Positions 9,359-21,085 of a stretch of DNA of 64,000 nt are shown here, one piece after another. Within the stretch, counting starts at the first letter, position 1; each line of letters starts with the position of its first letter. The translations under genes were made by a program, and so were the position numbers. The DNA is from Combretum micranthum (lineage: Eukaryota; Streptophyta; Magnoliopsida; Myrtales; Combretaceae). The notes beneath the pieces were generated by a model that worked only from the letters and a program-made list of their open reading frames with translations, was not told where the DNA came from and ran no database searches. Location of the stretch: positions 434,001 through 498,000 of the forward strand of contig JAMXBD010000394.1 of NCBI GenBank assembly GCA_024138025.1, given 5' to 3'.

Positions 9359-11030
9359 TAACAGAGGAATGTAAAGTTTTCTTTGTTGTGGATAAATAGG
9401 AGCAATAATTCCCTCTTGTGTACATAAGAAGTTAGTAAATCAGAATGTTTTAATCTCTTGAAGTTCAAAGTATTACGTTCTTTCTATGACAACTGATCAA
9501 CTTGGTTTAAGATAATGCAAAAGGATGAAGAAACCTAAGAAAATTTGGGTCGAACTTTCAACAAAGACGTAAGGACACAAGGTCACATGTGCCTCTATAG
9601 AATAATGGGAATGAGTAATCTTTGGAATAAGTAAAATATCTCTCAAATAATATCCCAATAAGAAGAAACAAGGAAAACATAGAGCTTATAAAACAAAAAG
9701 AAAATACTTAGCAAAGGATTTGCTAACAAAAGGAAATAACAGACACAATCTTTCAAGATGATAAAGGAAATTAAGTAGCTAAAGCGTGAAGAGAAATTAA
9801 CCTTGGGAGATATTCATAAGTTTCAATGAGAAGTTTGAAAAGAATTTGGGATATAAATTTCACTCAGCAAAACATGGAAAAATGGCCTAATAAGGAAGTT
9901 GGAAGAACAACAACAAGAAGAATCAAGGCCTTACAAAGTGAAGTATGCCATCACGAAACATACCGACCAGCTTATAATGAAGAAGGAAAGAAGCAAACTA
10001 AGAGTGTACTCTAAAGTATGGGAAATTGAAGAGAAGTCGAAGAGCCAAACCTGGAAGCTCACAAACAAGGTTTAAAAGAGGAACCACGTCAGTAGGATAT
10101 TAAGGTCAACCGTATAAAAATCACGAAAGAGCTTAGATAAGAAGATACGAAGGATAAAGAAGGAATAAAGGAAGAAAAATGTATTAAAGGAAGCTAAATG
10201 ATGATTTAGCATAACCTAAGGGCAAGGAAGTTAGTAAGAAAGAATCATGAGTGCGGATCATAACTTAGGACCAATGACATATTCAAGGAGAACTCAGATA
10301 AACCGAAGTTCAAGGAGCAATAGGAGAAAGGAAGTTTGGATAAAGGAATAAAAACACCAAAGGATGAGAAAGTTTATGAAATTCAGGGAAAACGGAATTA
10401 ACCTTCTCAAGATCTTAAATAGCAAGAAGGCAAGGATGCTTATGGTATACATTGAGTGACTAACAAAGATGGTTCGTTTCATAAATAGGTCAATGAAACG
10501 CTCTCTAAAAGGGAGAGATATGAAAACAAAGGAGATCAGTCAGAGATACGACAAACCTGAATGCAAGAATGGGAACAAGGAGGACTAATAAAGAATGTTG
10601 GACCCCTGATATTGCAAACGATCAAGGAAAACCATTCAAATACCTTGGAGAAACAATCAAGAGCATCTCATGAGATAATAAAGGCACAAGATAGATGAAT
10701 CGAAAAAGAAGACCTTGAAAGTCTCAAATTGAGAATCATATGAGTTTAAGGATAGGAAGTACTCATAAGACGAGAAGGAAGTTGGTTATTACGAAAACAT
10801 ATTGGAGATGTACAACGATTCCCCGTTTAACAAATGGTTAAGAAATCAAGTTATAAGGGTAAAAGTTAATGTTTTAAAGGAAAAATTTCCCAGTACCGAT
10901 ATGTATCCACAAGAGTACAGAGGATGAACAAGGAAACCAATTGAAGAAATTTTGAAGAAGGACGCATAACCCAAGTAACCAAGTTTTAACCACAAATAGG
11001 AATTTCCAAGTTTTGAGGACAAAACTTTCT
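9359..11030 (+). other. purine-rich non-coding interior, no pol
   Basis: About 1.7 kb between gag and the polypurine tract. The plus strand is dominated by AAGGA, GAAGAA and AAAGAA words with few long pyrimidine runs. Frames are short and none shows protease, reverse transcriptase, RNase H or integrase motifs. It may be an eroded pol remnant or a true non-coding filler. Confidence 0.6.
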
Positions 11031-11045
11031 TTAAGGGGGATAGGT
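11031..11045 (+). other. polypurine tract of the complete element
   Basis: Reads TTTAAGGGGGATAGGT immediately before the TG of the 3' LTR. It is preceded by GAGGACAAAACTTTC, the wording typical of plant gypsy elements ahead of plus-strand priming. The second element has the parallel sequence at 54394-54413. Confidence 0.85.
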
Positions 11046-14000
11046 TGTAAACCCCTAAAATTTTGGAATAGGTTTAGCATAAAACCCTAACCGGAAGTCA
11101 AACGAAACCCTAAAGGTCAACAAAACCCTAGTTTACCGTATCAACCAAAATCCGGCATTGCCGTTTTCTTTGGCCCGGAAAAACGAAGTTGGGATAATTA
11201 GCTCGAATAGTCCGTAATAACCATAGGTTTTTATAAAAGTTTCAGTTTCGCAAAATTCGGGTGTCCTTCGAACCCGATCGGACACAGTTTTGGAAAAACG
11301 TGTCCGGAAGCCCGGAATAGTAAAAATATTCCGAATACACCGTTAGACTCGTAAAAATATAAGTTTTCCAAAAATATCAGTTTCATAATTTTTCGGTAAG
11401 TAAAAATAACAGATATAGCTATTATACGCGTATTTTCTTACTACCGGTACTTTAATTGTCATATCTACTTTACATTACACTATTCATTACTATTCTACAC
11501 TATTCTTTTATCTCTACTTTTTCTTACACCTACTCTTACACTCTACATAACCTATTATCTTAACTTTTTACCTTTCCCATAACTTTATATCACATCTACC
11601 TTACAAATTACATCTTTTATTTAACAAAAAATCAAAAAAATAAATCAATTCCTCCCCCTCTACATAATGGCCGGTGCCCCCTCTCTCTCCATCCACAATT
11701 TGTTTCAATTTTACATTTATTTTAATCACACAAAAATCCCTCCACACTTTCCTATAAATACCCCCTCCTCTTTCACTTCTTTCACACTACTTCTACACTA
11801 AAATTACTCTCTCAAAATCTCTCTAGAATTTCTCTCGAAGAAGCTCTCTTTAAGCTCATCTTCTTTAGGTAAAAGTTCTTCAAGAAGTCTCCATGTTCAT
11901 CTACTTAGTATGAGCTTAGTGTGTGTTTTCTAAAACCATGAAGGTTAAAAAGCAACAATAGGTTCATACTTTGTTTTTGTTCATAACCACAATTCCTTTA
12001 TGTTCATGTTTCCTTTATATTCATTTATGTATCTCTTATGTTCATTTATGTCTCTTTTATGTTCATAACTATCTACCATATCTACATAGCCATATATATT
12101 ATTTAGAGCATATAAGCTCATGATCTTGCAATTTATTTACCTTTCATGCAATTTATTTACTTCAATGCAATTTATTTATTTCAAGTTGTTTTTAAGACTA
12201 GTCTCTAGTCTTAGACTTGTCCTCATCAAGTCAAAACAAGCTTTTCTTTCATTTATTTTATTTCATTATGGGACTAGTTTATTTCTTAGTCCCGGGAGCC
12301 TTGAAAAAGCTAAGACTCCAATACTTGATTTTATTATTTATGCTTTATGATATTTTGTTTATTATTATTCTCATAATCATGTTCATTTAGATTGTTGTCC
12401 AAAAGTTTTATTTTCTAAAGATAATGAAATAAAAGAAGACTTTTTGTCACTTAGGAATAAGTTTATGTGAAACATAAAAATATAAGATAACAAAAAAATA
12501 AACTCATTCATTTTCAAGTTACAAAAAGAATTCACTATGAATTTAGAAACTATTTTTACTTAAAAGCTTGTTAAATCTTTGTTATTCTACTTTGCTTTTC
12601 AAAAGAAAATATTTTGTTGACAAAAATGGTTGTCTTCATAAAGAAAGAAAATAAGATGGAGAACTAAGGAAATTTTTAAGACCTTTGCAAACAAATAGGA
12701 AAATAAAATTTATGGTTTGAAAAGAATAAAAATTTCACTTTTCAAGAAAAAGTTAATAAGATTATGGAAATTAGTTTTCTACAAGAAGTCCTTAATTGAT
12801 CCACTTTGTTTTCATAAAGAAACCAAACTTTCATGCATAGATAATTATTCTTGAAAATAGGAGACATGAGAAAAAGAATGAGAAATATCAAGTAAAGATT
12901 TTTGCCAAAACAAGTAAACAAAGGAATTCACACAAGAAAGTAAGGAAAAGAATATTTTCTAGAAAAACTTTAAAAATATTATTAGTGTAACTTAGAAAGT
13001 AAAATTTTATTTTCAAAAGTCACTTAGAAAAGGATAAATAAACCAACATAAAACGTTTTTAGAAAATAAAGAAACAAGGCATTCATTTCAAAGAAATTCA
13101 CGAAAACAATTTCCGAAAAGCTTCAACCCGACATTGTTTTACTTAAGAAAAATAATTTGGACAACAAAACACTTGAGCATGCTTAAATATGAGTTATATA
13201 GTTATAAAAAGAGAATTTTTCAACTATATAGATAACTAAGTATTTATCAAACAAATTTTGATTTCTTGAACCAAAGTTGTTTTTACTTAAAAATCCGTGG
13301 TGAATTTTGTCACCAGCTTTTTTTGGAGCCTATGTGGCTTTGTTTGTGGGAAATAAATTTAGAAATGGGTAGATCTTTTCGAGTAGATAGAAATCGGTAT
13401 ATTATATGCGCGATTCCGTGTTAAAATGACCAAGTTATGGCCATTTTAAGTTAGAACATTCTTTCATACGAACTTTGACGTTCTTTGACATTGTTTTGCC
13501 AAAATTTAAGAAAATCTTCAAGAAAAACTCATTATGGGTATTTTCTTTGGTTAGGTGATCTCGAGGAAGGATTTCTTCACCCCGAGGACTATTGCGATTT
13601 AGTGGAGTGTGTGAACGAATCATCCGCTTAAGAGAATTAGACGGCAATGGCATTGTGAGTTATTTCCCCCGTTATTTTTCATACTCTTGCTTGTGCTTGT
13701 AAAATTAGTTGCACTAGAATCTAAGCAAACACAAAAAGAAGTGTATGATAATAGGTTGAAGGAATATTAAGTACATCGAAACTCAATTTGTTTGTAATAA
13801 AGTTGTATGTACATTAATATCTTGAATTGTTTGAAATTGGTTGATCACTCGAAAGAAGTTAAATGTAACTACTAGACTTTAATTAAAGAAATTATTCATG
13901 CACTTCATATGTTGAGTCACATTGCATTCGCTACTATACAATTGGTGGGACAAGTGTATAATAGTGGTGGTAGACATAACCGGTATATCATATAAGTGGC

Positions 14001-14776
14001 GAGTAGGAGCCGGTAAGAACTACTTAAATTGATGGCTAGTCGGAGCCTGTAATAACTACAAGTTTTTCGTGGCTAGTAGGAGCCTGTAATAACTACAAAA
14101 TCTTTTTGGTGGCTAGTAGGAGCCGGTAATAACTACAAAATTTTTGATGGCGTATAGGAGCAGGTAAGACCTATAAAAGTGTTTTTAAAAGTGGTGGCTG
14201 TAATTGGCCTGAATACCCAACCCCGAATGAAGGGCGTAAATTCATTCAACATATGATTCTCGGAAAGTCATATGTCTTGTATGCTCACGTGATTGTTGCA
14301 TTTCATACGTTTGAATAATAAACTTGATTGATAATCTACTTCGAGTATGAAATTTGGGAATCACTCACTAAGCCTATTAGCTTATACCCCGATAGCTACC
14401 TTTTGCAGTTCCCGTACTTATGGCTAAGGCCACGTGGACCTTGTGGGCAGGTAATCCCTTTTGTATATTAGAATTTTAAATAAAGAGTAGCTTAGCTTTA
14501 GCATGTTGATATGTGTATAATGGATTAGTAATTTAGGGAGTTGTTCTTAAGTTCGTAAAATTATGCCATGAACAAATAGTTATTGTGGTTCTTCTTTTCT
14601 TAATATGTTTCTATATCTCCTTAAGCTACATAATTCCATATATGGTCTTCTAAAATTGTGAAAGTAAGCCTTACACTTAATATAAAAGCTTTTGGAATGA
14701 CTAAGGTTGCTATACTTAAGCTTTAATATTGAGTGTGGCGGACTGCCATGTTTGGGGTACCCATTGGGGCGTGACA
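11046..14776 (+). repeat. 3' LTR of the complete element
   Basis: 3731 bp, with the same modules and order as the 5' LTR. It differs by scattered substitutions and small indels, for example near 11680, 11840 and 12715. TATA box at 11753, splice-donor-like GT at 11869, cassette at 13996-14178, palindrome near 14252, terminus GGGGCGTGACA at 14776. Followed by the target duplication CTACT. Confidence 0.93.
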
Positions 14777-17700
14777 CTACTGGTACTGCATTAGTCATAT
14801 ATACTTTACATTACATTATTTATTACTATTCTACACTATTCTTTTATCTCTACTTTTTCTTACACCTACTCTTACACACACCATAACCTATAAACTTTAC
14901 TTTTTACCTTTCCTATAACTTTATTTCACATCTACCTTACTTATTATTATATTTAATCAACAAAAATAAAAAAATTAAATCACTCCCACTCTCTTCTCTA
15001 TGATGGTCGGTGCCCCCATCCCTCTATCTCCCTCAATTTTGTTTTATTTTTCTTTTATTTATATCACTCAAAAATCACTCCACATTTTCCTATAAATACC
15101 CCCTCCTCTTTCACTTCTTTCACACATTTACTACCCACAAATTCCCTACAAAAACTCTCTCAAATTCTCCTCTCAAAACTCTCTCCAAATATCCTCCCAA
15201 AACTCTCTCAAAATAATTCCAAAACAACTTCTACCTACAACAAAACCCATAACCACATAACACTACCAGAGTCATCTTTAGGTAAACTTTTCCTATTGTT
15301 TTCTTCTTTTCATGTCATGTAACTTCATATGACCATAGTGTGAGTTTCCAAAGGCTAAATGTTATGGAAGCTACATTATGTTCATGTATTGTTCTTGTTC
15401 ATGAAAATCTATTTATGTTTATGTTATTATTTTGTTCATATTATTGTTATTATATCTAAGTATTATTATCTATATATATACACGTATTCTTTAGAGCATA
15501 TAAGCTCACTTGCAATTTATTTATTTTATGCAATGCAATTTATTTATTTATTCCATTACAATTTATTTATTCATTCCTTGTTATTTTAAGACTAGTCTCT
15601 AGTCTTAGACTTGTCCTCATCAAGTCAAAACAAATTTTTCTTTCTTTCATTTTATTTCTATTTTGGGACTAGTCTACTTCTTAGTCCCGGGAGCCTTGAA
15701 AAAGCTAAGACTCCCAATACTTGACTTTATTATTTATGTTATTTTTGTTTGCTATTATTTCTCATAAATCATGTTCATTTAGATTATTGTCCAAAATTTT
15801 AAGTTCTAAAAATAATTGACAAAAGGAGATTTTAGCACTTAGAGATAAGTTTATGTGAAGTATAAAATCTAAGATTTAACAAAAATAAAGTCATTCTTTT
15901 CAAGTTACAAAAGAACCCACTACAATTTTAGAAACTACTTTTGTTATGAAAAGCTTTTTAAATCATCCCACTTTGTTTTTCAAAAGAAAATGATTTTTGA
16001 TACAAAATGATTTCTACGAAAACATAACATAGCAAAAACCTTAGGAAGCAAGAAGTGAGGATTTTTAAGTTTAGATCTTTTCAAATAAATAGTCAAAGAA
16101 GGATTGTGTAGAACATACATAGGACCAACACAAGAATTTAGAAAAGAAGAAAAATTGTTTTTCAAAAGTCATCTAGAAAAGTAATAAGTCAAAAATAAGG
16201 TAATTCTTTGAAAACCAAAAGAATCAAAGTATTCATTTCAAAACCAATCACAAAATTAATTTCTTGTAAACTATAGTTTTCTAAACTTCTAATTAAAATT
16301 TATTTACTCAAGAAACATGATTGGACAACAAACACTTAAGCATGAATAAATACGAGCTATGTAGCTATAAAAAGAGGATTTTTCAACTATATAGATAACT
16401 AAGTATTTATCAAATAAATTTTTGGATGATTGGACCAAAGTTGTTTTTGAGTTGGAAAATTCGTGGTGAATTTTATCGCCACTGTTTTGGGGCCTAAATG
16501 GTTTATTTTGATAGAAATAGTTTTAGAAATGAATAGATCTTTTCGAGTTGGTAGAAATCGGTATATTATATGCGCAATTCCGAGTTAAAATGACCAAGTT
16601 ATGGCCATTTTAAATTGGAACTTTCCTTTATACGAACTTTAACATTCTTTTGACATTGTCTTATCAAAATTCAAGAAAATCATCAAGAAATGCTCATTGT
16701 GGGTATTTTCTTTGGTTAGGTGACTCGAGGAAGGATACCTATATCCGAAGATTATTTCGATTGAGTGGAGTGTGTGAACGACTCATCCGTATAAAAGAAT
16801 AGTCGACATGGCATCATAAGTTTATTTCATTTAAATACTATACTTGTTGTGCTTGTAATTTAGTTGCATTAGAGTTAGGAAAAGACAAATGGATATGTGT
16901 GTAAAATAATTCCTTGAAAGAATCCTAAGAATAGCAAGGCCATAATTTATTTAAATGTTTGTTGTAGTATAATACTTGCTTTGTATGAGATTCTTTGATC
17001 GCCTTAAATTTGATAATAATAATGTTATGCTATCATAAATAAATAGATTCATGCATACCATGAAGTGAGTCACATTGCATTTGGGTTATTATCCTTGGGT
17101 GAAAAGGATAGTAAGCTCATGTCGAAAGTAACACTTAGCGGAGTGTCCGAAAGCGATTGCTTGGAGGCGTTAAGGAAATACTTGGCGAAAGATCCGAAAG
17201 CAAGGCTGAATTCAAGTAGACTTCATATGCTTGGCGATATTGGTCGAAAGTATAAATCTTTTTACTAAAACTACTTGTTTGAGGTTATGTATCACCAAAC
17301 CCCGAATGGAGGGCGCAAATCCATTCAACATATAGTTCCGGAAAACCATATGCCTTGTTTGCCCACGTGTATGATGCATTCCATTTGTTTGATTAAACAA
17401 CTTGTTTGAAATTTTGTTACAAGAAGTTATTTATGGAAATAGTTCTCACTAAGCCTGTCAGCTTATCCCCCCATAGATATCTTTTACAGTTCCTTATCTG
17501 TGGTTGAGGCCACGAGGACCTTGCAGTCAGGTAATTTCTTTTTGGATAAAGAAAATTTCAGATGAAGTTTAGTATTGGAAAAGATGTACAAATATTCTTG
17601 TAATAGATTAGTGAATAAGGGAAATGTCCCTAAGTTTGTAAAGATCATTGTTATAAGTAAATGAATATTATGAATCCTCTTTTCTTAACATGTTAGTATA

Positions 17701-17862
17701 TCTTCTTAAGCTTCATAATTCCTTATATGGTCCTCTAAATTTGTGAAAGCATACCTTACACTTAATATCGAAGCTTTTGGGAGTGGCTCAGGTTGTCACA
17801 CTTAATCTTTAATATTGAGTGTAGCGGACTGTTGCGTTTAGGGTACCCCTTGGGGCATGACA
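14777..17862 (+). mobile_element. solo LTR B, right part
   Basis: Continues the LTR interrupted at 2938: ACTGGTACTGCATTAGTC follows where the sister LTRs read ACCGGTACTTTAATTGTC. It contains a TATA box at 15091, TTTAG/GTAA with GT at 15282, GACTAG hairpins near 15590-15690, the palindromic block near 16584, a GATCCGAAAGC-type cassette at 17120-17250, and the end GGGGCATGACA at 17862. AAGGT follows, matching 2534-2538. Confidence 0.85.
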
Positions 17863-17937
17863 AAGGTTGTCATGCTTAAGCTTTAATATTGAGTATGGTG
17901 GACTGTTACGTTTAGGATACCCTTTAGGGGATGAGAG
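17863..17937 (+). repeat. outer LTR remnant, 3' end
   Basis: AAGGTTGTCATGCTTAAGC to about GGGGATGAGAG: the last 75 bp of the LTR begun at 1619, with decayed terminus. It then abuts an LTR fragment in the opposite orientation. Confidence 0.6.
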
Positions 17938-18632
17938 TTGCGGAGTGAATTTGAGAGAGTTTTGTTATGTAAAATGAAGGTGTGAAAGAAATAGAGAGAG
18001 AGAGAGGGTATTTATAGTTGAAGATTAAGGAAAATTAGATGGTGCCAGTTTTCATAGGAAAGAGGGCGAAAAATTATTTATTTTGTAATTTTGTAAGAAA
18101 AGTAAGTAATGCGTAAGATATGATATTATTAGAGATGTATTGGAAAAGTAAAAAGTAAAAAAAAAATAGGTAGTAAGAAAAAGTAGAGATAGGTGAATAG
18201 TAATGAATAGTAAACAAGACTAATAAGCTACCGGTAGTAAAAAAAAAATGTGTATAATTATGATACCTGTAATTTTTTGTTACTGAAAAATTACAAAACA
18301 AATATTTTTGGATTTCTTATATTATCATGAACTTAATGGTGTCATCGGAATATTTTTACCATCCGGTGTACTAGGGCATTGTTTTCGAAAACTAATTGCG
18401 TTCAGACCCAAAAGACACTAGAAATTGGCGAATCGGATATTTTTTAGCTTCCTTATATTATTATGAACTATTATAGATCTTTAACTCAATTTTGTTGTCT
18501 GGGGTTTAAGAGCACGGGATTACTAGATCTAAATTCTAGGGTTTTGGCATAGATTTTTATTAACTAGGGTTTTCATTTGACTTCGGTACTAGGGTTTGAA
18601 CTTAAGAATTGTCATAAAATCTAGAGGTTTAT
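17938..18632 (-). repeat. 5' fragment of an LTR, minus strand
   Basis: Reading on the minus strand, it starts near 18632 with TATAAACCTCTAG (TG changed to TA). It contains the TTTTTCRGTAA element and the CCGGTAG word, a TATA box at 18009-18016 and part of the leader, and breaks off at 17938. A GA-rich run at 17994-18007 is the complement of the CT leader. No coding sequence. Confidence 0.65.
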
Positions 18633-19941
18633 AAAAATGAAGTGACAAATTAATTATCGGTAGAGATAAAATACGTATATAATAGCTATAACTAACATTT
18701 TTATGAGCCATAAAAATTGTATAAGATATTTTTATGAAACCATAAATCATTAAATAATTCTTGAAGGGTGAATTGATATTATTTTATTATTAATTGTTAT
18801 CTTGATTTGCGTACAATCGATCGCGTACAAAAGCTGTTCGATTGACAAAATTTGATTCAGAAATTTAGGTACAATATTACAGAAAATAAATTTTCATTAT
18901 TTTATTACTAAATATTAATTTAAGTATATTGTCTTGATTTACGTGTTCGTGATCGAATATGGAAGTTGATCTCGTAAAGGCTTAAAACAATCAAAGTTTT
19001 GTCAAATCTGATCATTTTAAGACTTGTATATATATTTGGTTCATAATTTAAGTTCATAATATTTTTCTATTTAATTTAGTATTTTATCATTTTAGAAGTT
19101 GTCCGATCGAGTCTAAATTTTCTAAAGTTTATGGTTGACGCTATTGACTTTAAGGTTCTAGTTCCATGTTCGAGTCTAAGGTTTTATTTATATGATTACC
19201 GTAAAATTTTGTGAGTTTTTTAATTATAAGAAATTATTTCCTATTATTTTATTAATATATACTATTTGGATGTACCACCTATATTTGTGTGTTAGAGATC
19301 AAATAGATGAATTGTCTAGCATAGGGTTTTCGAATTGATGAAGCTTTTAAATCGTTTTGTTGGTGATATGTTTTTGCTAAACGATTTACTTTTAAGGTTT
19401 TTGGTTTTATTTAATTCATCTAATAATTTAAGGCTATTGAATCTTCATCTTATCCCATTTATGGTTTCCAGGGTTTCGAAATTTAGGAATCCAATTTTAA
19501 TTTAATTTATATGGTATTTCAGGGTTATAAGATTTATTTCATTCGATTTAAGGCTTCTGATTTCATTTGTTTAGTCTATTATTTAACTAATATCATATTA
19601 TCATACTTCTTCATTTCATTTGTTCGCTTGTTTTCTATTATAATTATCCGATACAATATTCAACGTGTCAAATGATTTGTTAGATATATAATTCATGTCA
19701 GTAATTGTAAGCTTTCTTAAGTGATTAGATCTAGGGTCCCATTGTATTACATGTTATTTTGATATGATGATTACGTATATATTATTACTATAATTATTAA
19801 ATCATATTAGTACTTATTATAATAGTTCACTAATATTACGATATTGGTTATTTATAAATCATATAGCATTGTTACAAGTTGATAAATTATCAAGATTAAG
19901 GTAATATTAGTAATATAATAATTAGGCCTTAATATTGTTAA
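18633..19941. other. AT-rich, gene-free, probably decayed LTR
   Basis: Contains ATCGGTAGAGATAAAATACG near 18656 and several AGGGTTT words like those at the start of these LTRs on the minus strand, but it is too eroded to delimit. No frame of interest, no RNA gene. It carries the left GTTAA (19937-19941) of the next solo LTR. Confidence 0.5.
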
Positions 19942-21085
19942 TGTCATGCCCCGAAGGGTATCATAAACGTGGCAGTCCGCCACATATAATATCAAGACTT
20001 AAGAATGACTACCTTAGTCATGCGAAAGCCTTAGTATTACATGTAAGGCATCTAGTACGGTAATAGGAGACGCTTTTGAGAAGCATAGTTTAAGTAAGTG
20101 AAGATGAACATACAAGAATCCAAAAATAAAATATATTATATCATTAATAACCAAAGGTCTATTACATGATTTCTTAGGAGCATACCCCTGCTAATCTCAA
20201 AGATCGTGATAGTCTTTACAATATCCAAAAACTGTATTAAAGATTTCAAAGGAATTCTAATCTAAGTCTTCAAGTAGATTTCCTCCAAAAGCTTTAGTGG
20301 AAAACTTACACGAATATGGGGAGGCTCGGGGCACAAAAATAGGTGTTCCTGAGAATACAAATACCTATAGAGGTGTAAGCTTATGGGCTTAGTGAGTAAA
20401 TCCCAAAATTCATACTTAAAGTAAATTATCAACCAAGTTTATTATTCAAACATATGAAATGCAACAACTATGTGAGCATACAAGACATATGACTTTCTGG
20501 GAATCATATGTTGAATGAATTACGCCCTTCATTCGGGGTTGGGTATTCAGGCCAATTACAGCCACAACTTTTAAAATACTTTTATAGATCTTACCGGCTC
20601 CTATACGTCATCAAAAACTTGTAGTTATTACAGGCTCCTACTAGCCACCAATTTACGTAGTTCTTACTGGCTCCTACTCGCCACTTACATGATATACCGG
20701 CTATGTCTACCGCCACTATTATACACTTATCCCACCAATTGTATAGTAGTGAATGAAATGTGACTCAACATATGAAGTGCATGCATAATTTCTTAATTAA
20801 AGTCTAGTAGTTATATTTATCTTCTTTCAAGTGAGCAACCAATTTCAAACACTTCAAGATAGTAATGTACAAACAACTTTATTACAAACAAATCAAGTTT
20901 CGATATACTTAATATTCCTTCAACATGTTATCATACAACTTCCATTTGATTTTTGCCTAAATTCTAGTGCAACTAATTTTTACAAGCACAATCATAAGTA
21001 TGAAAAATAACGGGGAATAAACTCACTTAGCCATGATGATACCTTTCTTGAAATGGATGAGTCGTTCGGGATTTCCACTAATCGA
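19942..21085 (-). mobile_element. solo LTR E, 3' part (minus strand)
   Basis: Starts TGTCATGCCCCGAAGGG, the complement of an LTR end, preceded by GTTAA. It includes a reversed TAGTAGGAGCC cassette (about 20590-20700) and stops in ACTAATCGA. The other half of the same LTR is 27679-29941, so an insertion of 6.6 kb separates them. Confidence 0.85.

Larger units (their letters stand above)
2939..14776 (+). mobile_element. complete non-autonomous gag-only LTR retrotransposon
   Basis: This is an 11.8-kb element with two 3.7-kb direct LTRs (2939-6660 and 11046-14776). Both start TGTAAACCCC and end GGGGCGTGACA. It is flanked by the 5-bp target duplication CTACT at 2934-2938 and 14777-14781. The 4.4-kb interior contains a primer site for initiator tRNA-Met, an intact ORF of unknown function, a frame-broken gag with zinc knuckles, a purine-rich non-coding stretch and a polypurine tract. 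I found no aspartic protease, reverse transcriptase, RNase H or integrase reading frame. The two LTRs look almost identical by eye (identity not computed), so the insertion is recent. Structure matches the TR-GAG/LARD class of plant elements, presumably derived from Ty3/gypsy stock because of the gag type. Confidence 0.93.

Noticed and set aside
9359..11030. Reverse transcriptase or integrase in the complete element
   Set aside because: No catalytic motif (for example a YxDD-type or HHCC pattern) could be found in any frame.
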